From Maribacter halichondriae (lineage in GTDB: Bacteria > Bacteroidota > Bacteroidia > Flavobacteriales > Flavobacteriaceae), in assembly GCF_027474825.1 (NCBI RefSeq), contig NZ_CP107030.1:2920529-2984528 (forward strand): a stretch of 64,000 bases of DNA, read 5' to 3'. The position numbers and the translations under genes were made by a program. The notes under the pieces are model-generated. The model had not been told where the DNA came from and ran no database searches. It worked only from the letters and a program-made list of their open reading frames with translations. Of this stretch, positions 44,367-54,400 are shown in pieces; the first letter of the stretch is position 1; every line of letters begins with the position of its first letter.

Positions 44367-46391
44367 TTAGCTGATTTTTAGTAACCCCGCCCGCTCCAAT
44401 AAGGCCTCGATTTTAGGTTCACTTCCCCGAAAGCGTTTATAAAGCACCATGGGTTTTTCGGTGCCACCTTTTGAGAGCACATGCGCTTTGAATTTATTGG
44501 CGACCTCTTTGTTGAATATTCCATTTTCCTTAAAATAAGCGAAGGCATCGGCATCTAAAACTTCGGCCCATTTGTAGCTGTAATAACCCGAGGAATAACC
44601 ACCTTGAAAAATATGCGAGAAAGCCGTACTCATACAAGTTTCTTTTCTCTCGGGATAAAGGTCTGTTCCTTCAAAAGCCCTGGTCTCATGCGCCTTGACA
44701 TCGGTAATGTTGGAAGGGTCTGCACCATGCCATGACATATCCAACAGTCCGAAACTCAATTGGCGCAGGGTTGCCATGCCTTCTTGAAACGTGGCGGATT
44801 CCTTAATTTTTTGGATTAGATCCATGGGAATAACTTCTCCGGTTTCATAATGTTTGGCAAAAAGTTCCAACGCCTCTTTTTCGTAACACCAGTTTTCCAT
44901 GACCTGAGAGGGGAGTTCCACAAAATCCCAATACACTGATGTTCCCGAAAGACTGGGATACGTCGTATTGGCAAGCATACCATGCAACCCGTGCCCGAAT
45001 TCATGGAACAAAGTGGTTACCTCATTAAAGGTCAAGAGCGATGGTTTAGTTTCCGTTGAAGGGGTGAAATTGCAAACGTTGGAAATATGTGGACGCACAT
45101 TTTCACCTTCTCTCTTCCATTGTGATTTATAGGAAGTCATCCACGCACCGCCCCGTTTTCCTTTTCTGGGATGAAAATCGGCATAGAAAATCGAAATAAA
45201 ATTCTTTTCGTTGTCGTAAACCCGAAAGGTCTTTACTTCTTCGTGATATTTATCGATATCGAAGACTTCCTCAAATTGAAGGTCAAATAATTTTTCGGCA
45301 ACTTTGAAAACTCCCTCGATTACATTTTCGAGCTTAAAATAGGGTTTTAGCTTTTCGTCATCTAAGTCCAACAGTTGTTGTTTTAGCTTCTCGGAATAAT
45401 AGCTGCCATCCCATTTTTCTAATCGATCGATTCCGTCCAAATCCTTGGCGAAATCTTCTACTTGTTCAAACTCTCGTTCGGCTGCAGGTTTTGCTTTTTC
45501 CAAGAGCTCGTTCAAAAACTCATGGACTTTCTCCGGAGTTTCTGCCATTCGCTCCTCTAACACAAAATGGGCATGGGTTTTATAACCTAAAAGATTGGCA
45601 CGTTCATGACGGAGTTTGGCAATTTTCAGCACATTTTCTTGATTGTCCAGTTCATCACCCTTAAAAGACTTGCTTCCGAATGCCATGGAAAGTTCTTTGC
45701 GAAGCTCCCGGTTCTTGGCATATTTCATAGAAGGAATATAGCTGGGGTAGTCCAATGTGATCAGCCAGCCATTTTTATCTTTTGATTTGGCCAATTGCGC
45801 AGCCATTTCTTTTGCCCCGACGGGAAGCCCATCCAGTTCAGATTCATCCGTCAGGTGCATTTCGTATTTGTTCGTCTCGGCCAAAACGTTTTCCCCGAAT
45901 TTCAATTTGAGTTTGGAAAGTTCGGCATCGATTTCCCGTAACCGTTTTTTCTTTTCTTCCTGTAGGTTGGCCCCGTTACGGCTAAAGCTTTTGTATTTTT
46001 TGTCAAGTAGCGTCAGTTGCTCGACGGTCAAATCTAAATTATCCTTTTGCTCAAAAACCGTTTTGACACGAGCGAACAATTCTGCATTCAGGGTAATATC
46101 ATTGCTAAATTCAGAGAGTAGGGGAGAGATCTCTTGCGCTATCTTTTGAATTTCTTCATTCGTTTCAGCAGAATTCAAATTAAAGAATACACTCGAAATA
46201 CGATCTAATTGTTGCCCTGAAAATTCTAGCCCCTCAATGGTATTTTTAAAAGTCGGGGTTTCAGAATTCGAAGTGATGGTATCGATTTCGGCCCGTGCTT
46301 CGTCCATGGCCTGCAAAAAAGCAGGTTTGAAATGTTCGTTTTTGATTTTTGAAAAAGGTGCGGTGTCGAATTTTTCTAAAAGGGGATTCAT
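44367..46391 (-). CDS. M3-family oligopeptidase (peptidyl-dipeptidase Dcp-like)
   Basis: Zinc metallopeptidase of family M3 with the motif LFHEFGHGLHGML near residue 455, the HEXXH core. The 674-residue length is normal for Dcp/oligopeptidase A. PYYK-type and GGYSSGYYSYKWAEVLDADAF segments occur near the C-terminus as in the family. No signal peptide, so it degrades short peptides in the cytoplasm. Confidence 0.92.
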   Translation of the reverse strand: MNPLLEKFDTAPFSKIKNEHFKPAFLQAMDEARAEIDTITSNSETPTFKNTIEGLEFSGQQLDRISSVFFNLNSAETNEEIQKIAQEISPLLSEFSNDITLNAELFARVKTVFEQKDNLDLTVEQLTLLDKKYKSFSRNGANLQEEKKKRLREIDAELSKLKLKFGENVLAETNKYEMHLTDESELDGLPVGAKEMAAQLAKSKDKNGWLITLDYPSYIPSMKYAKNRELRKELSMAFGSKSFKGDELDNQENVLKIAKLRHERANLLGYKTHAHFVLEERMAETPEKVHEFLNELLEKAKPAAEREFEQVEDFAKDLDGIDRLEKWDGSYYSEKLKQQLLDLDDEKLKPYFKLENVIEGVFKVAEKLFDLQFEEVFDIDKYHEEVKTFRVYDNEKNFISIFYADFHPRKGKRGGAWMTSYKSQWKREGENVRPHISNVCNFTPSTETKPSLLTFNEVTTLFHEFGHGLHGMLANTTYPSLSGTSVYWDFVELPSQVMENWCYEKEALELFAKHYETGEVIPMDLIQKIKESATFQEGMATLRQLSFGLLDMSWHGADPSNITDVKAHETRAFEGTDLYPERKETCMSTAFSHIFQGGYSSGYYSYKWAEVLDADAFAYFKENGIFNKEVANKFKAHVLSKGGTEKPMVLYKRFRGSEPKIEALLERAGLLKIS

Positions 46392-46483
46392 AAATTTGTT
46401 GATAGTTGATAGTATGTTATTGCTAGTGTTGCGATTGAAGAGTTACAAGATAAATCTGGCAACCATCAACGAACAACGAACAA

Positions 46484-46972
46484 CTATTTTTTGTTTACTT
46501 TTTTCGCTCCATCAATCACCTTCTGCTTCAATCCTTCTTTGTATAAAATGATTTTATCGAGAACGCATTTGTCTGACGAACCGATAATCTGTGCTGCGAG
46601 GATACCTGCATTTTTGGCGCCGTTCAAAGCGACTGTGGCGACGGGTACTCCCCCTGGCATTTGAAGTATGGAAAGTATAGAATCCCAACCATCGATAGAA
46701 TTGCTGCTTTTTACGGGAACACCGATTACGGGCAGCGGCGACATTGAAGCCACCATGCCGGGTAGATGCGCTGCACCTCCAGCACCCGCAATGATGACGG
46801 AGTAGCCATTCGTATGCGCATTTTTACTGAATTCAAAAAGTTTTTCAGGCGTTCGGTGGGCGGACACAATATCGACGTCGACTTCAATATCGAAGCCTTT
46901 TAAGATATCTATCGCTTCCTGCATTACGGGTAGGTCGCTGGTGCTTCCCATGACTACGGCTACTTTGCTCAT
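46484..46972 (-). CDS. purE: N5-CAIR mutase PurE, class I
   Basis: Converts N5-CAIR to CAIR in de novo purine synthesis. The 162-residue length is typical. Motifs are VMGSTSDLPVM at the start, SAHRTPEKL and IAGAGGAAHLPGM, then NGAKNAGILAAQI. It lies two bases from the purK stop, so the genes form a purKE pair. Confidence 0.95.
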   Translation of the reverse strand: MSKVAVVMGSTSDLPVMQEAIDILKGFDIEVDVDIVSAHRTPEKLFEFSKNAHTNGYSVIIAGAGGAAHLPGMVASMSPLPVIGVPVKSSNSIDGWDSILSILQMPGGVPVATVALNGAKNAGILAAQIIGSSDKCVLDKIILYKEGLKQKVIDGAKKVNKK

Positions 46973-46973
46973 A

Positions 46974-48128
46974 CTATTTGCTAATTACTATAATTCTTTC
47001 TTTCACTTGCTGCGCAATTCTTCTTGCTTCTGAAATATCCTCATTTACGATCGTCACATGCCCCATCTTCCGAAAAGGCCGGGTCTGTTTTTTTCCATAA
47101 ATATGTGGGGTTACGCCTTCCATCCGTAAAATTTCATCGATGTTCTCATAGACCACATCTCCGGTATGCCCCTCGGCTCCGACCAAGTTGACCATAATGC
47201 CGGCGACTTTACTGTCGGTACTTCCTAATGGCAAATCCAAAATGGCTCGGATATGCTGTTCGAACTGGTTCGTATAGCTAGCCTCAATGCTGTAATGCCC
47301 GCTGTTATGTGGTCGTGGAGCTACTTCGTTCACCAAAATTTGATCATCTTGGGTTTGGAACATTTCCACAGCCAAAAGTCCGACTTGTTGTATTTTTTCG
47401 GAAACCTTCAAGGCAATTTCCTGTGCTTTTTGGGCCACTTTTGAATCGATTCGAGCAGGACAGATAACATATTCTACCTGATTCGCTTCGGGATGAAATT
47501 CCATTTCGACCACGGGATAGGTCTTTACCTCACCGCTAACGCTTCGCGCAACGATCACCGCCAATTCGTTTTTAAAATCGACCATTTCCTCAGCGATACA
47601 ATCCCCGGCGGGGAGACCTTCTAAATCTTCCAACTTACGAACTACTTTCACGCCCTGCCCATCATAGCCGAATTGTGCGGCCTTCCAGATAAAGGGAAAA
47701 CTCATACCACCATTCGCGATACTGTCTTCGATTTCACTTTTATAAGCAAAACGATGAAATTCGGCCGTGGGAATTCCATGGTCTACATAAAACAATTTCT
47801 GTTTGGCCTTGTTCTGTATGATACGCAAGGCTTTTGTCGGAGGGTAGACCTTTTTACCTTCATCTTCCAGCTTTTCCAAAGCCCCGAGATTTACATTTTC
47901 GATTTCGATGGTCAACACATCCACATCTTTTCCGAAATTATAAACGGCATCGAAATCCATCAAACTTCCCTTTACGAATTCATTACAGGCTATTTTGCAG
48001 GGAGCTTCCTCCGAGGCATCCATGACCTTAGTACGAATATCCCATTTTCGGGTCTCGTAGAGCATCATTTTACCGAGTTGCCCCCCGCCTAAAATTCCTA
48101 AGGTAAAATCCGAAGAAAAATATTCCAT
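46974..48128 (-). CDS. purK: N5-CAIR synthetase PurK
   Basis: ATP-grasp enzyme that makes N5-CAIR from AIR, ATP and bicarbonate. The 384-residue protein starts with LGILGGGQLGKM and carries the ATP-grasp loop PFIWKAAQFGYDGQGVKVV and ILVNEVAPRPHNSGHYSIEA. Purine pathway partner of the adjacent purE. It is transcribed divergently from hpt-adk. Confidence 0.95.
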   Translation of the reverse strand: MEYFSSDFTLGILGGGQLGKMMLYETRKWDIRTKVMDASEEAPCKIACNEFVKGSLMDFDAVYNFGKDVDVLTIEIENVNLGALEKLEDEGKKVYPPTKALRIIQNKAKQKLFYVDHGIPTAEFHRFAYKSEIEDSIANGGMSFPFIWKAAQFGYDGQGVKVVRKLEDLEGLPAGDCIAEEMVDFKNELAVIVARSVSGEVKTYPVVEMEFHPEANQVEYVICPARIDSKVAQKAQEIALKVSEKIQQVGLLAVEMFQTQDDQILVNEVAPRPHNSGHYSIEASYTNQFEQHIRAILDLPLGSTDSKVAGIMVNLVGAEGHTGDVVYENIDEILRMEGVTPHIYGKKQTRPFRKMGHVTIVNEDISEARRIAQQVKERIIVISK

Positions 48129-48163
48129 GGGTATTTGTTTTGCCTTTATTTATGGTATGGTCA

Positions 48164-48171
48164 CAAAAATA
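48164..48171 (-). promoter_or_regulatory. -7 promoter box of purK-purE
   Basis: TATTTTTG on the minus strand, 35 nt upstream of the purK ATG, in the divergent region with hpt-adk. Confidence 0.55.
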
Positions 48172-48224
48172 CGTCGAATTCTTAAAACCCTTGGCATCGG
48201 TCTAAAAAAGAGAAATCAAATTGG

Positions 48225-48232
48225 TATATTTG
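48225..48232 (+). promoter_or_regulatory. -7 promoter box of hpt-adk
   Basis: TATATTTG on the plus strand, 27 nt upstream of the TTG start at 48260. Confidence 0.55.
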
Positions 48233-48259
48233 CCATCCTGTGCATAAAATATACGTCCC

Positions 48260-49366
48260 TTGATAAAGCTCCACGACAAATATTTCAAACCCTTTTTGAG
48301 CGAGGCGGAAATTCAAACAGCGGTCAAGTCCGTTGCTGAAAAGGTTGCCGCTGACTATAAGGATGAGACCCCAATATTTGTTGGAGTACTTAATGGATCT
48401 TTTATGTTCGTTTCCGATTTTTTAAAACAGTATCCGCATCCGTGCGAGGTCTCTTTTGTAAAGTTGAGTTCATACCAAGGGCTTACTTCTACGGGTATTG
48501 TGGAAACCTTGTTGGACCCACCAGAGAACATCGATGACCGCTGTGTGATCATTTTAGAGGATATTATCGATACAGGCCGCACGTTGCAAGAACTGGTACA
48601 TTTGTTTAGCAACACCAACGTAAAGGAGTTTAAAATAGCCAGTCTATTTTACAAGTCTGAAATCTATAACGGTGAGTACAAAATCGACTACGTCGGTATC
48701 GAGATCCCAAATAAATTTATCGTGGGGTACGGTCTCGATTACCGCGAACTGGGTCGAAATCTCAAAGAAGTTTACCAACTAAACCAAAAACATATGATCA
48801 ATCTTGTACTATTCGGAAAACCGGGCGCCGGCAAGGGCACTCAGGCCGAATTTTTGAAAGAGCAATACAACTTGAAGCATATTTCTACGGGAGACCTGTT
48901 CCGGTATAATATGAAGAACGATACCGATTTGGGAAAATTAGCTAAATCATATATCGATAAGGGCGACTTGGTGCCCGACGAGGTGACCATAAAAATGTTG
49001 GAGGATGCCGTAGACAAAAACCCGGATGCAAGCGGATTCATCTTTGACGGATTCCCAAGAACTACTGCACAAGCTGAAGCTTTGGACAAATTTCTCGCCA
49101 CAAAAGACATGAAAATCGATGCGACCATTGCCTTGGAGGCCAACGATGAAGTCTTGATACAACGTCTTTTGGAGCGCGGAAAGGTCAGCGGTCGTATAGA
49201 TGATCAAGACGAGAACAAGATTCGTAACCGCTTTGACGAATACAACCAGAAGACAGCACCTTTAAAAGACTATTACGAGGCTCAGGGCAAATTTCATAGT
49301 GTTAACGGAATAGGTGCCATTGACGAGATTACCCATAGGTTGGGCAAGGTTATCGAGGAACTTTAA
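48260..49366 (+). CDS. Fused hypoxanthine phosphoribosyltransferase and adenylate kinase
   Basis: A 368-residue two-domain protein. The N-terminal domain (about 1-178) is a purine phosphoribosyltransferase with VILEDIIDTGRTLQELV as the PRPP loop. The C-terminal domain (about 180-368) is a complete short-form adenylate kinase: MINLVLFGKPGAGKGTQAEF with its P-loop, FDGFPRTTAQAEAL and GRIDDQDENKIRNR. The join is short (LKEVYQLNQKHM) and has no stop. Both act in purine salvage and energy balance. The adk start codon is preserved as an internal ATG, so a lost stop by a small indel is possible, though a true fusion is more likely. The start is TTG. Confidence 0.88.
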   Translation: MIKLHDKYFKPFLSEAEIQTAVKSVAEKVAADYKDETPIFVGVLNGSFMFVSDFLKQYPHPCEVSFVKLSSYQGLTSTGIVETLLDPPENIDDRCVIILEDIIDTGRTLQELVHLFSNTNVKEFKIASLFYKSEIYNGEYKIDYVGIEIPNKFIVGYGLDYRELGRNLKEVYQLNQKHMINLVLFGKPGAGKGTQAEFLKEQYNLKHISTGDLFRYNMKNDTDLGKLAKSYIDKGDLVPDEVTIKMLEDAVDKNPDASGFIFDGFPRTTAQAEALDKFLATKDMKIDATIALEANDEVLIQRLLERGKVSGRIDDQDENKIRNRFDEYNQKTAPLKDYYEAQGKFHSVNGIGAIDEITHRLGKVIEEL

Positions 49367-49497
49367 AGGGTTTACGATGTACGATTTTTGATTTGGGATT
49401 GACGACTGCTGATTTTTGATTTGGGAAACGGATATTAGTTTTTCTATATACTAACCATCTCAACTGTCGACTGCGCCCTTCCAAAGTAAAAGGGCGT

Positions 49498-49505
49498 TAC
49501 CTTTG
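49498..49505 (+). promoter_or_regulatory. -7 promoter box of the 46-codon gene
   Basis: TACCTTTG on the plus strand, 19 nt upstream of the ATG at 49525. Confidence 0.55.
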
Positions 49506-49524
49506 TCATCGAAAGCAAGCTCAA

Positions 49525-49665
49525 ATGAAAGAAGAAGTCATAAGAACCAAGGATATTTTCAAAAGCTGTTTTTTTACAGGTTGCCTGGCTACGTTATTTC
49601 TTATATTGGCCTTGATAGGCTATTTGATCTATATCTTTTTTATTGATGATTCGCTGCCAACATAA
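49525..49665 (+). CDS. Small single-span membrane protein
   Basis: A 46-residue reading frame starting MKEEVIRTKDIFKSC, followed by a hydrophobic stretch of about 25 residues (CLATLFLILALIGYLIYIFF) and a short acidic tail. It has its own -7 box 19 nt upstream and lies between two operons. I do not recognise the family. Confidence 0.55.
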   Translation: MKEEVIRTKDIFKSCFFTGCLATLFLILALIGYLIYIFFIDDSLPT

Positions 49666-49758
49666 CTGATTAAACCTCGCGAGTACTGCATCGCCGGATT
49701 TACTTACTTTTACGAACAACGAACCTTAAACCAAAACTAACTTTACAGTACTATTGAA

Positions 49759-49786
49759 CAGATTCCTGCCTTTGTGGGAATGACAA
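49759..49786. repeat. REP-like imperfect palindrome, copy 3
   Basis: Its reverse complement has the GTCATTCCC...GGAATCT frame of copies at 3674 and 32751. It lies 18 bp upstream of obg. Confidence 0.65.
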
Positions 49787-49803
49787 TGAAAGCTTAACTA
49801 TTT

Positions 49804-50805
49804 ATGACCGAAGGCAATTTTGTAGACTACGTAAAAGTACATGTTGAATCAGGTAACGGAGGAAAGGGATCTGCGCATCTTCATCGCGAAAAATATATTA
49901 CAAAGGGTGGACCTGATGGTGGTGACGGTGGTCGTGGCGGACATATCATTCTCAGGGGCAACAAGAACCTTTGGACATTGGTCAACTTTAAGTTCAAAAA
50001 ACATTTTAAGGCGGGCCATGGAGAGCATGGCAGTAAAAATCGGAGTTCTGGTGCCGATGGTGCGGACAGTTACATCGATGTTCCGTTGGGCACGGTGGTG
50101 AAAGACCCAGAGACTGAAAAAGTGCTTTTTGAAATCACGGAAGATGGCGAAGAAAAAATGTTATTGGAAGGAGGCATGGGAGGTCGTGGCAATTGGCATT
50201 TTAAAACCCCGACCAATCAAACCCCAAGGTATGCCCAACCCGGAATACCAGGCCAGGAAATCGATGTTGTTCTCGAGTTAAAGGTTCTCGCCGATGTTGG
50301 TCTCGTCGGTTTTCCCAATGCAGGTAAGTCTACTTTATTATCTGTCTTGACTTCGGCCAAACCCAAAATCGCCGATTATGAGTTTACAACTTTAAAACCG
50401 AATCTGGGAATCGTTCAACATCGTGATTTTCAAAGTTTTGTAATGGCCGATATTCCGGGAATAATCGAAGGAGCTGCAGAAGGGAAAGGCCTAGGTCATT
50501 ACTTTTTGCGCCACATAGAACGCAATGCGACCTTGTTGTTTTTAATTCCTGCCGATAGCAATGATATTAGCAAGGAATATGAAATTTTGTTGGATGAACT
50601 CCGAAGATACAATCCAGAATTGTTGGATAAGGAACGATTGATATGTATCTCTAAAAGTGATATGCTCGACGAAGAACTCATGGATGAAATGCGAATCGAA
50701 TTGGATAAAGATTTTAAGGATCTACCTTATATGTTCATCTCTTCGGTCGCCCAAATTGGGCTTCAAGAACTGAAAGATCGGCTTTGGGCTATGCTGAACG
50801 CTTAA
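49804..50805 (+). CDS. obgE: Obg GTPase
   Basis: Ribosome-associated GTPase needed for 50S assembly. The 333-residue protein has the glycine-rich Obg fold ([30 protein letters not shown]) at residues 17-46 and the G domain with G1 GFPNAGKST near 167, G3 DIPGIIEGA and G4 SKSD (in ICISKSDML). No C-terminal OCT extension is present. It is flanked by intergenic repeats on its upstream side. Confidence 0.96.
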   Translation: MTEGNFVDYVKVHVESGNGGKGSAHLHREKYITKGGPDGGDGGRGGHIILRGNKNLWTLVNFKFKKHFKAGHGEHGSKNRSSGADGADSYIDVPLGTVVKDPETEKVLFEITEDGEEKMLLEGGMGGRGNWHFKTPTNQTPRYAQPGIPGQEIDVVLELKVLADVGLVGFPNAGKSTLLSVLTSAKPKIADYEFTTLKPNLGIVQHRDFQSFVMADIPGIIEGAAEGKGLGHYFLRHIERNATLLFLIPADSNDISKEYEILLDELRRYNPELLDKERLICISKSDMLDEELMDEMRIELDKDFKDLPYMFISSVAQIGLQELKDRLWAMLNA

Positions 50806-50872
50806 TCGAATAGTATTGAATTTCAAAGGTTTGGGTTACTTTTTTCTGTAATTTTAAAGAAATACAATAACT

Positions 50873-51400
50873 ATGAGATGCCTACCTATCATATTTTTTG
50901 TTTCCCTTTTTATTTCGTGCAGTGCCGTTCGCGTCAACTATGACTACGATAAAGAGACGGATTTCTCCAATTATAATACCTACAATTTTTATCCCGATAT
51001 GCAGACCGGATTGACGGAGTTGGACAATAAGCGTCTTTTCAAAGCCTTGGATATTGCCCTCCAGTCCAAAGGACTTGTTTTTTCCGAAGAGCCTGATTTT
51101 CTGATCGATATCGAAGGTAGATCGTATCAAGCACCGCAAAATACTTCGGTCGGGGTGGGTGTTGGTGGAACGGGTCGAAATGTTGGAGGAGGCGTTTCCG
51201 TCGGAATTCCAGTAGGTCGCCCTAATTTAGAACGCATCTTACAATTCGATTTTGTCGACGCCAAAAAAGATATGCTCTTTTGGCAAGCTATCAGTACTAG
51301 TTCGCTGAAGGAAGACTTGCCTCCCGTAGTTCGCGAACAAAAATTTCAAGAATTAGTGGTAAAGGTGTTAAAGAAGTATCCGCCCAAATCAAAAAAGTGA
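50873..51400 (+). CDS. DUF4136 lipoprotein
   Basis: A 175-residue lipoprotein with lipobox FISCS and a DUF4136 pattern (VNYDYDKETDFSNYNTYNFYP). A glycine-rich stretch (VGVGVGGTGRNVGGGVSVGIPVG) lies in the middle. Function of DUF4136 is unknown. It faces the macroglobulin gene, which ends 11 bp after its stop. Confidence 0.82.
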   Translation: MRCLPIIFFVSLFISCSAVRVNYDYDKETDFSNYNTYNFYPDMQTGLTELDNKRLFKALDIALQSKGLVFSEEPDFLIDIEGRSYQAPQNTSVGVGVGGTGRNVGGGVSVGIPVGRPNLERILQFDFVDAKKDMLFWQAISTSSLKEDLPPVVREQKFQELVVKVLKKYPPKSKK

Positions 51401-51411
51401 AATATCCATTA

Positions 51412-54400
51412 CTACTCTCCACTTCCAACTTCAACCCTAACTCCCTCAGAATGACTACTGAATTCCGGCGCATACATACTCTGGATGGTCGTAGTGCCAT
51501 TGCTAAATTCCCCGGCATTATTTACACGTAGATTATATTCAAATACGTAAACTCCCTTGGGCAAATAGTCAAAAAAGAAATTCGTACTGGCATCTTTTGT
51601 GCTTTCGTAATAGCCGAGTCCGTCTTGCCATTTGTATTGAGAGAATACATTGATGGGTTCGAAACCTGCCGCGCGCATATCTTTCATATGTACGAATTCC
51701 ATATCACGGTCGGAGCGGAGTTCGATGCGAACACGCACCAAATCTCCAACCTTTAAATTGGTTTTTTCAGTTATTTCAGAAATCTCTTCGCCCGTATCGG
51801 TATTCTTTTTCAGGAAAATTTTTTTCTTCAATTTTAGGGGGTCTCTGCGGTGGTAATCTTATCCAGATCTTCAAAATATTGCCAGTAAAGGGCTCCCCAG
51901 GCAATGCCCGCTCCTTTTTTGCTGATTTGTACTTCGGCCATTTTTGGTTTCACTTCCGAGCCGTCCCATGAACTTTTAAAATAGCCGGTACCGGCCTCTA
52001 CTTTTACGTTTTCCAGTTTTGCGGGATCTATATTTTTTCCTCCGACCAATACTTCGACCGCCTCGGTAACTGAAAGCCAATCGCTACCTTGGAGCAATAG
52101 CGCATAGACGGCTTCCGTTGTGGCCTTTGTGGTACTCCACTGGTTCGTCTGTTTGTTTTTCAGCAACCAGACTTTGAGGTTATCAATAGTTTTTACATCG
52201 TTTTCTATTTCCCCGAAAGCCTCGATCATCAAAGCCTGGGTCTCGATCGGTGCTCGGTACCAGTACCAAGAGGCCGTATTTTCTTTCCAGTACATACCGA
52301 GTTCTTCGGAGCTAATGCTGTTTTCCCTTAAAGACCTTAAAATCTTTCCAGAGGTATTTGAATCATCCATGCGATGGAGCACCAGTGCCAACATTCCTTT
52401 GGAATATAGGCCGCGATGCATCCAATACTTTTGGGCCTGACCTTGATAGTAGGAAGTAATCTCCTTTACTTTTTGGTTGGAAGGAATGTCCTTGAAAAAG
52501 CTGCGCATATACAGATAATGGATCTGTGTTTGGCTCAAATGATCGTCATTGATATTCGAGGCATGTCGCTTCATGCGTTCGTATTCGTTGACGAATTCGG
52601 CATCTAAATATTGGATAGCCTTTTGAATCATCCCTTTTTGGTCGCTGAGCGTAGCCGAAGCGACATTTAGTTTTTTAAGATGTCCCAATCCTGTAATGAT
52701 ATGCTGTGTAATAAACCTATTGTCAGGCCCGCCCGCAAACCAAGGCCATGCACCCGAGGACTTTTGATTGTTCTTCAATTTGTTCAGGGCATTCGCTTGT
52801 TCATGCTTCATCTTGTCCAAATTGAACAATAGGGCGATACGCTTCTTTTGCTCGGTCTCGGATTGTGCGTCCCGCAACCATGGGGTTTCTTGAATCAACA
52901 ACGATTTTAATTCTTGGTTCTTCTCCAAATTGCTCAACAAGGCATCCGAATTTCGCCATTGGTCGAATACTTTCTGAATACGCGGATTCGAATTGGCAAT
53001 GTGGCTCGCCAAGGTATTCGCATAATATCGGGCGAACATCTGCTCGTTACACTCGTATGGGTACTCCATCAAATAGGGGAGGGACTGCACCGCATACCAG
53101 GCTGGATTGGAAGTCATTTCCAAAGTCAGCTTGTGGTGTCTGAGCGTAGCCGAAGACGTGTTCTTCAACTTATCTAAAGTAAATGTCTTCGTTTGATTGC
53201 TGCGCACCCACATCGGTAAAGTCTCCGTGACCAACATGCGATTGGTAAGTACGGGAAGCACATTTTGTTCGCCATCACTGAAATCTCCGGCTTGCGCAAT
53301 CACTTTGTATTGAACGGCCTGTACGTATTGTGGAATTTTCAATCGCCAAGAGACTTGGGTATTGCTCAGGGAATCTACTTTAAATTCCTCTATGGCCATT
53401 GAAATCTCCTCACTTGCCTTCATTGGGTTCGTTACTAGTTCTCTAGTAATGACCTTACCTGTTGTTGCGTCCGTGAGTTCGAGTTTGGCGAACCCTGTCA
53501 ATGGCTTATAAGAAAGATTTGCGATTTTGGTACTGATAACGATTTCGTCCCCTTCCCGCAAAAATCGAGGTGCATTGGGTATGACCATTAGTTCTTTTTT
53601 GGTAACCGTTTGCAATGTTCGATAGGTACTTTGCAAATCTTTTGTATGTACCAATAATTGTAGATTCCATTTGGTAAGGGCTTCGGGCGTGGTAAAACTG
53701 AACGTAACGTTTCCTTCTTTGTCCGTTTGTAATTGCGGGAAGAAAAAAGCGGTTTCCTGCAAGTTTTTACGAATTTGGACATCTTCCGAAGCGCTTTCCG
53801 CGCCATTGTTTTCATCACGTTCTTTACCAGGTTGATCTCGCTGGCCTAATGGCTTGTTCGATTTTTCCTCGTTTTTATCTTTTGGTGCGGATTGCTCGTT
53901 AGCAATAACTGATTCTTCCAAAGCATACATTTCTCCTTCCGCATCATCCATCATCATAGCGGGTGCGGGTGCGCCATCACTTTTTTTCATTCTACGCATG
54001 GTGCTTCCTGCGTAACCTCTACCAATTTGATATCCAAAATACAGTCCGAACCAGTCGAACGAATCAAAATATTGTGGGGTATAGCTGTACAGATTATTGG
54101 TATCATAGTACACGTTAAACGAACTGGTGCCAAAACTTCGATGCGCATTGGTGTAGATGTTCGAATAGTAGGACGGATTATACATAGGGCTGAAGCTCCA
54201 ATAATGTCCGCGAAACGCATCCAACGAGGCATCGTACATGCTGGCCAACAATTCGGCAGCCACTTTCTCGCCTTTCTCGCCCTTGACCTTAAAAGACCAA
54301 GTCTCGTCGGTACCCGGTTTCAGTTTGTCACGAAAGGTCAGGGTCTCGATTTCCAGTTGTTTCTGCGGATAAGGTAAATAGATACTTAGGTTTCCCGATT

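Larger units (their letters stand above)
49367..49803. other. Intergenic region with a small membrane-protein gene and repeats
   Basis: Contains two direct copies of GATTTTTGATTTGGGA (near 49384 and 49410), a stem CGCCCTT/AAGGGCG at about 49474-49497, the small gene at 49525 and a REP-like hairpin at 49759. Nothing else is recognisable. Confidence 0.6.

Noticed and set aside
49384..49425. Short direct repeats as a CRISPR array or attachment site
   Set aside because: Only two AT-rich 16-bp copies 10 bp apart, with no cas, integrase or tRNA nearby.
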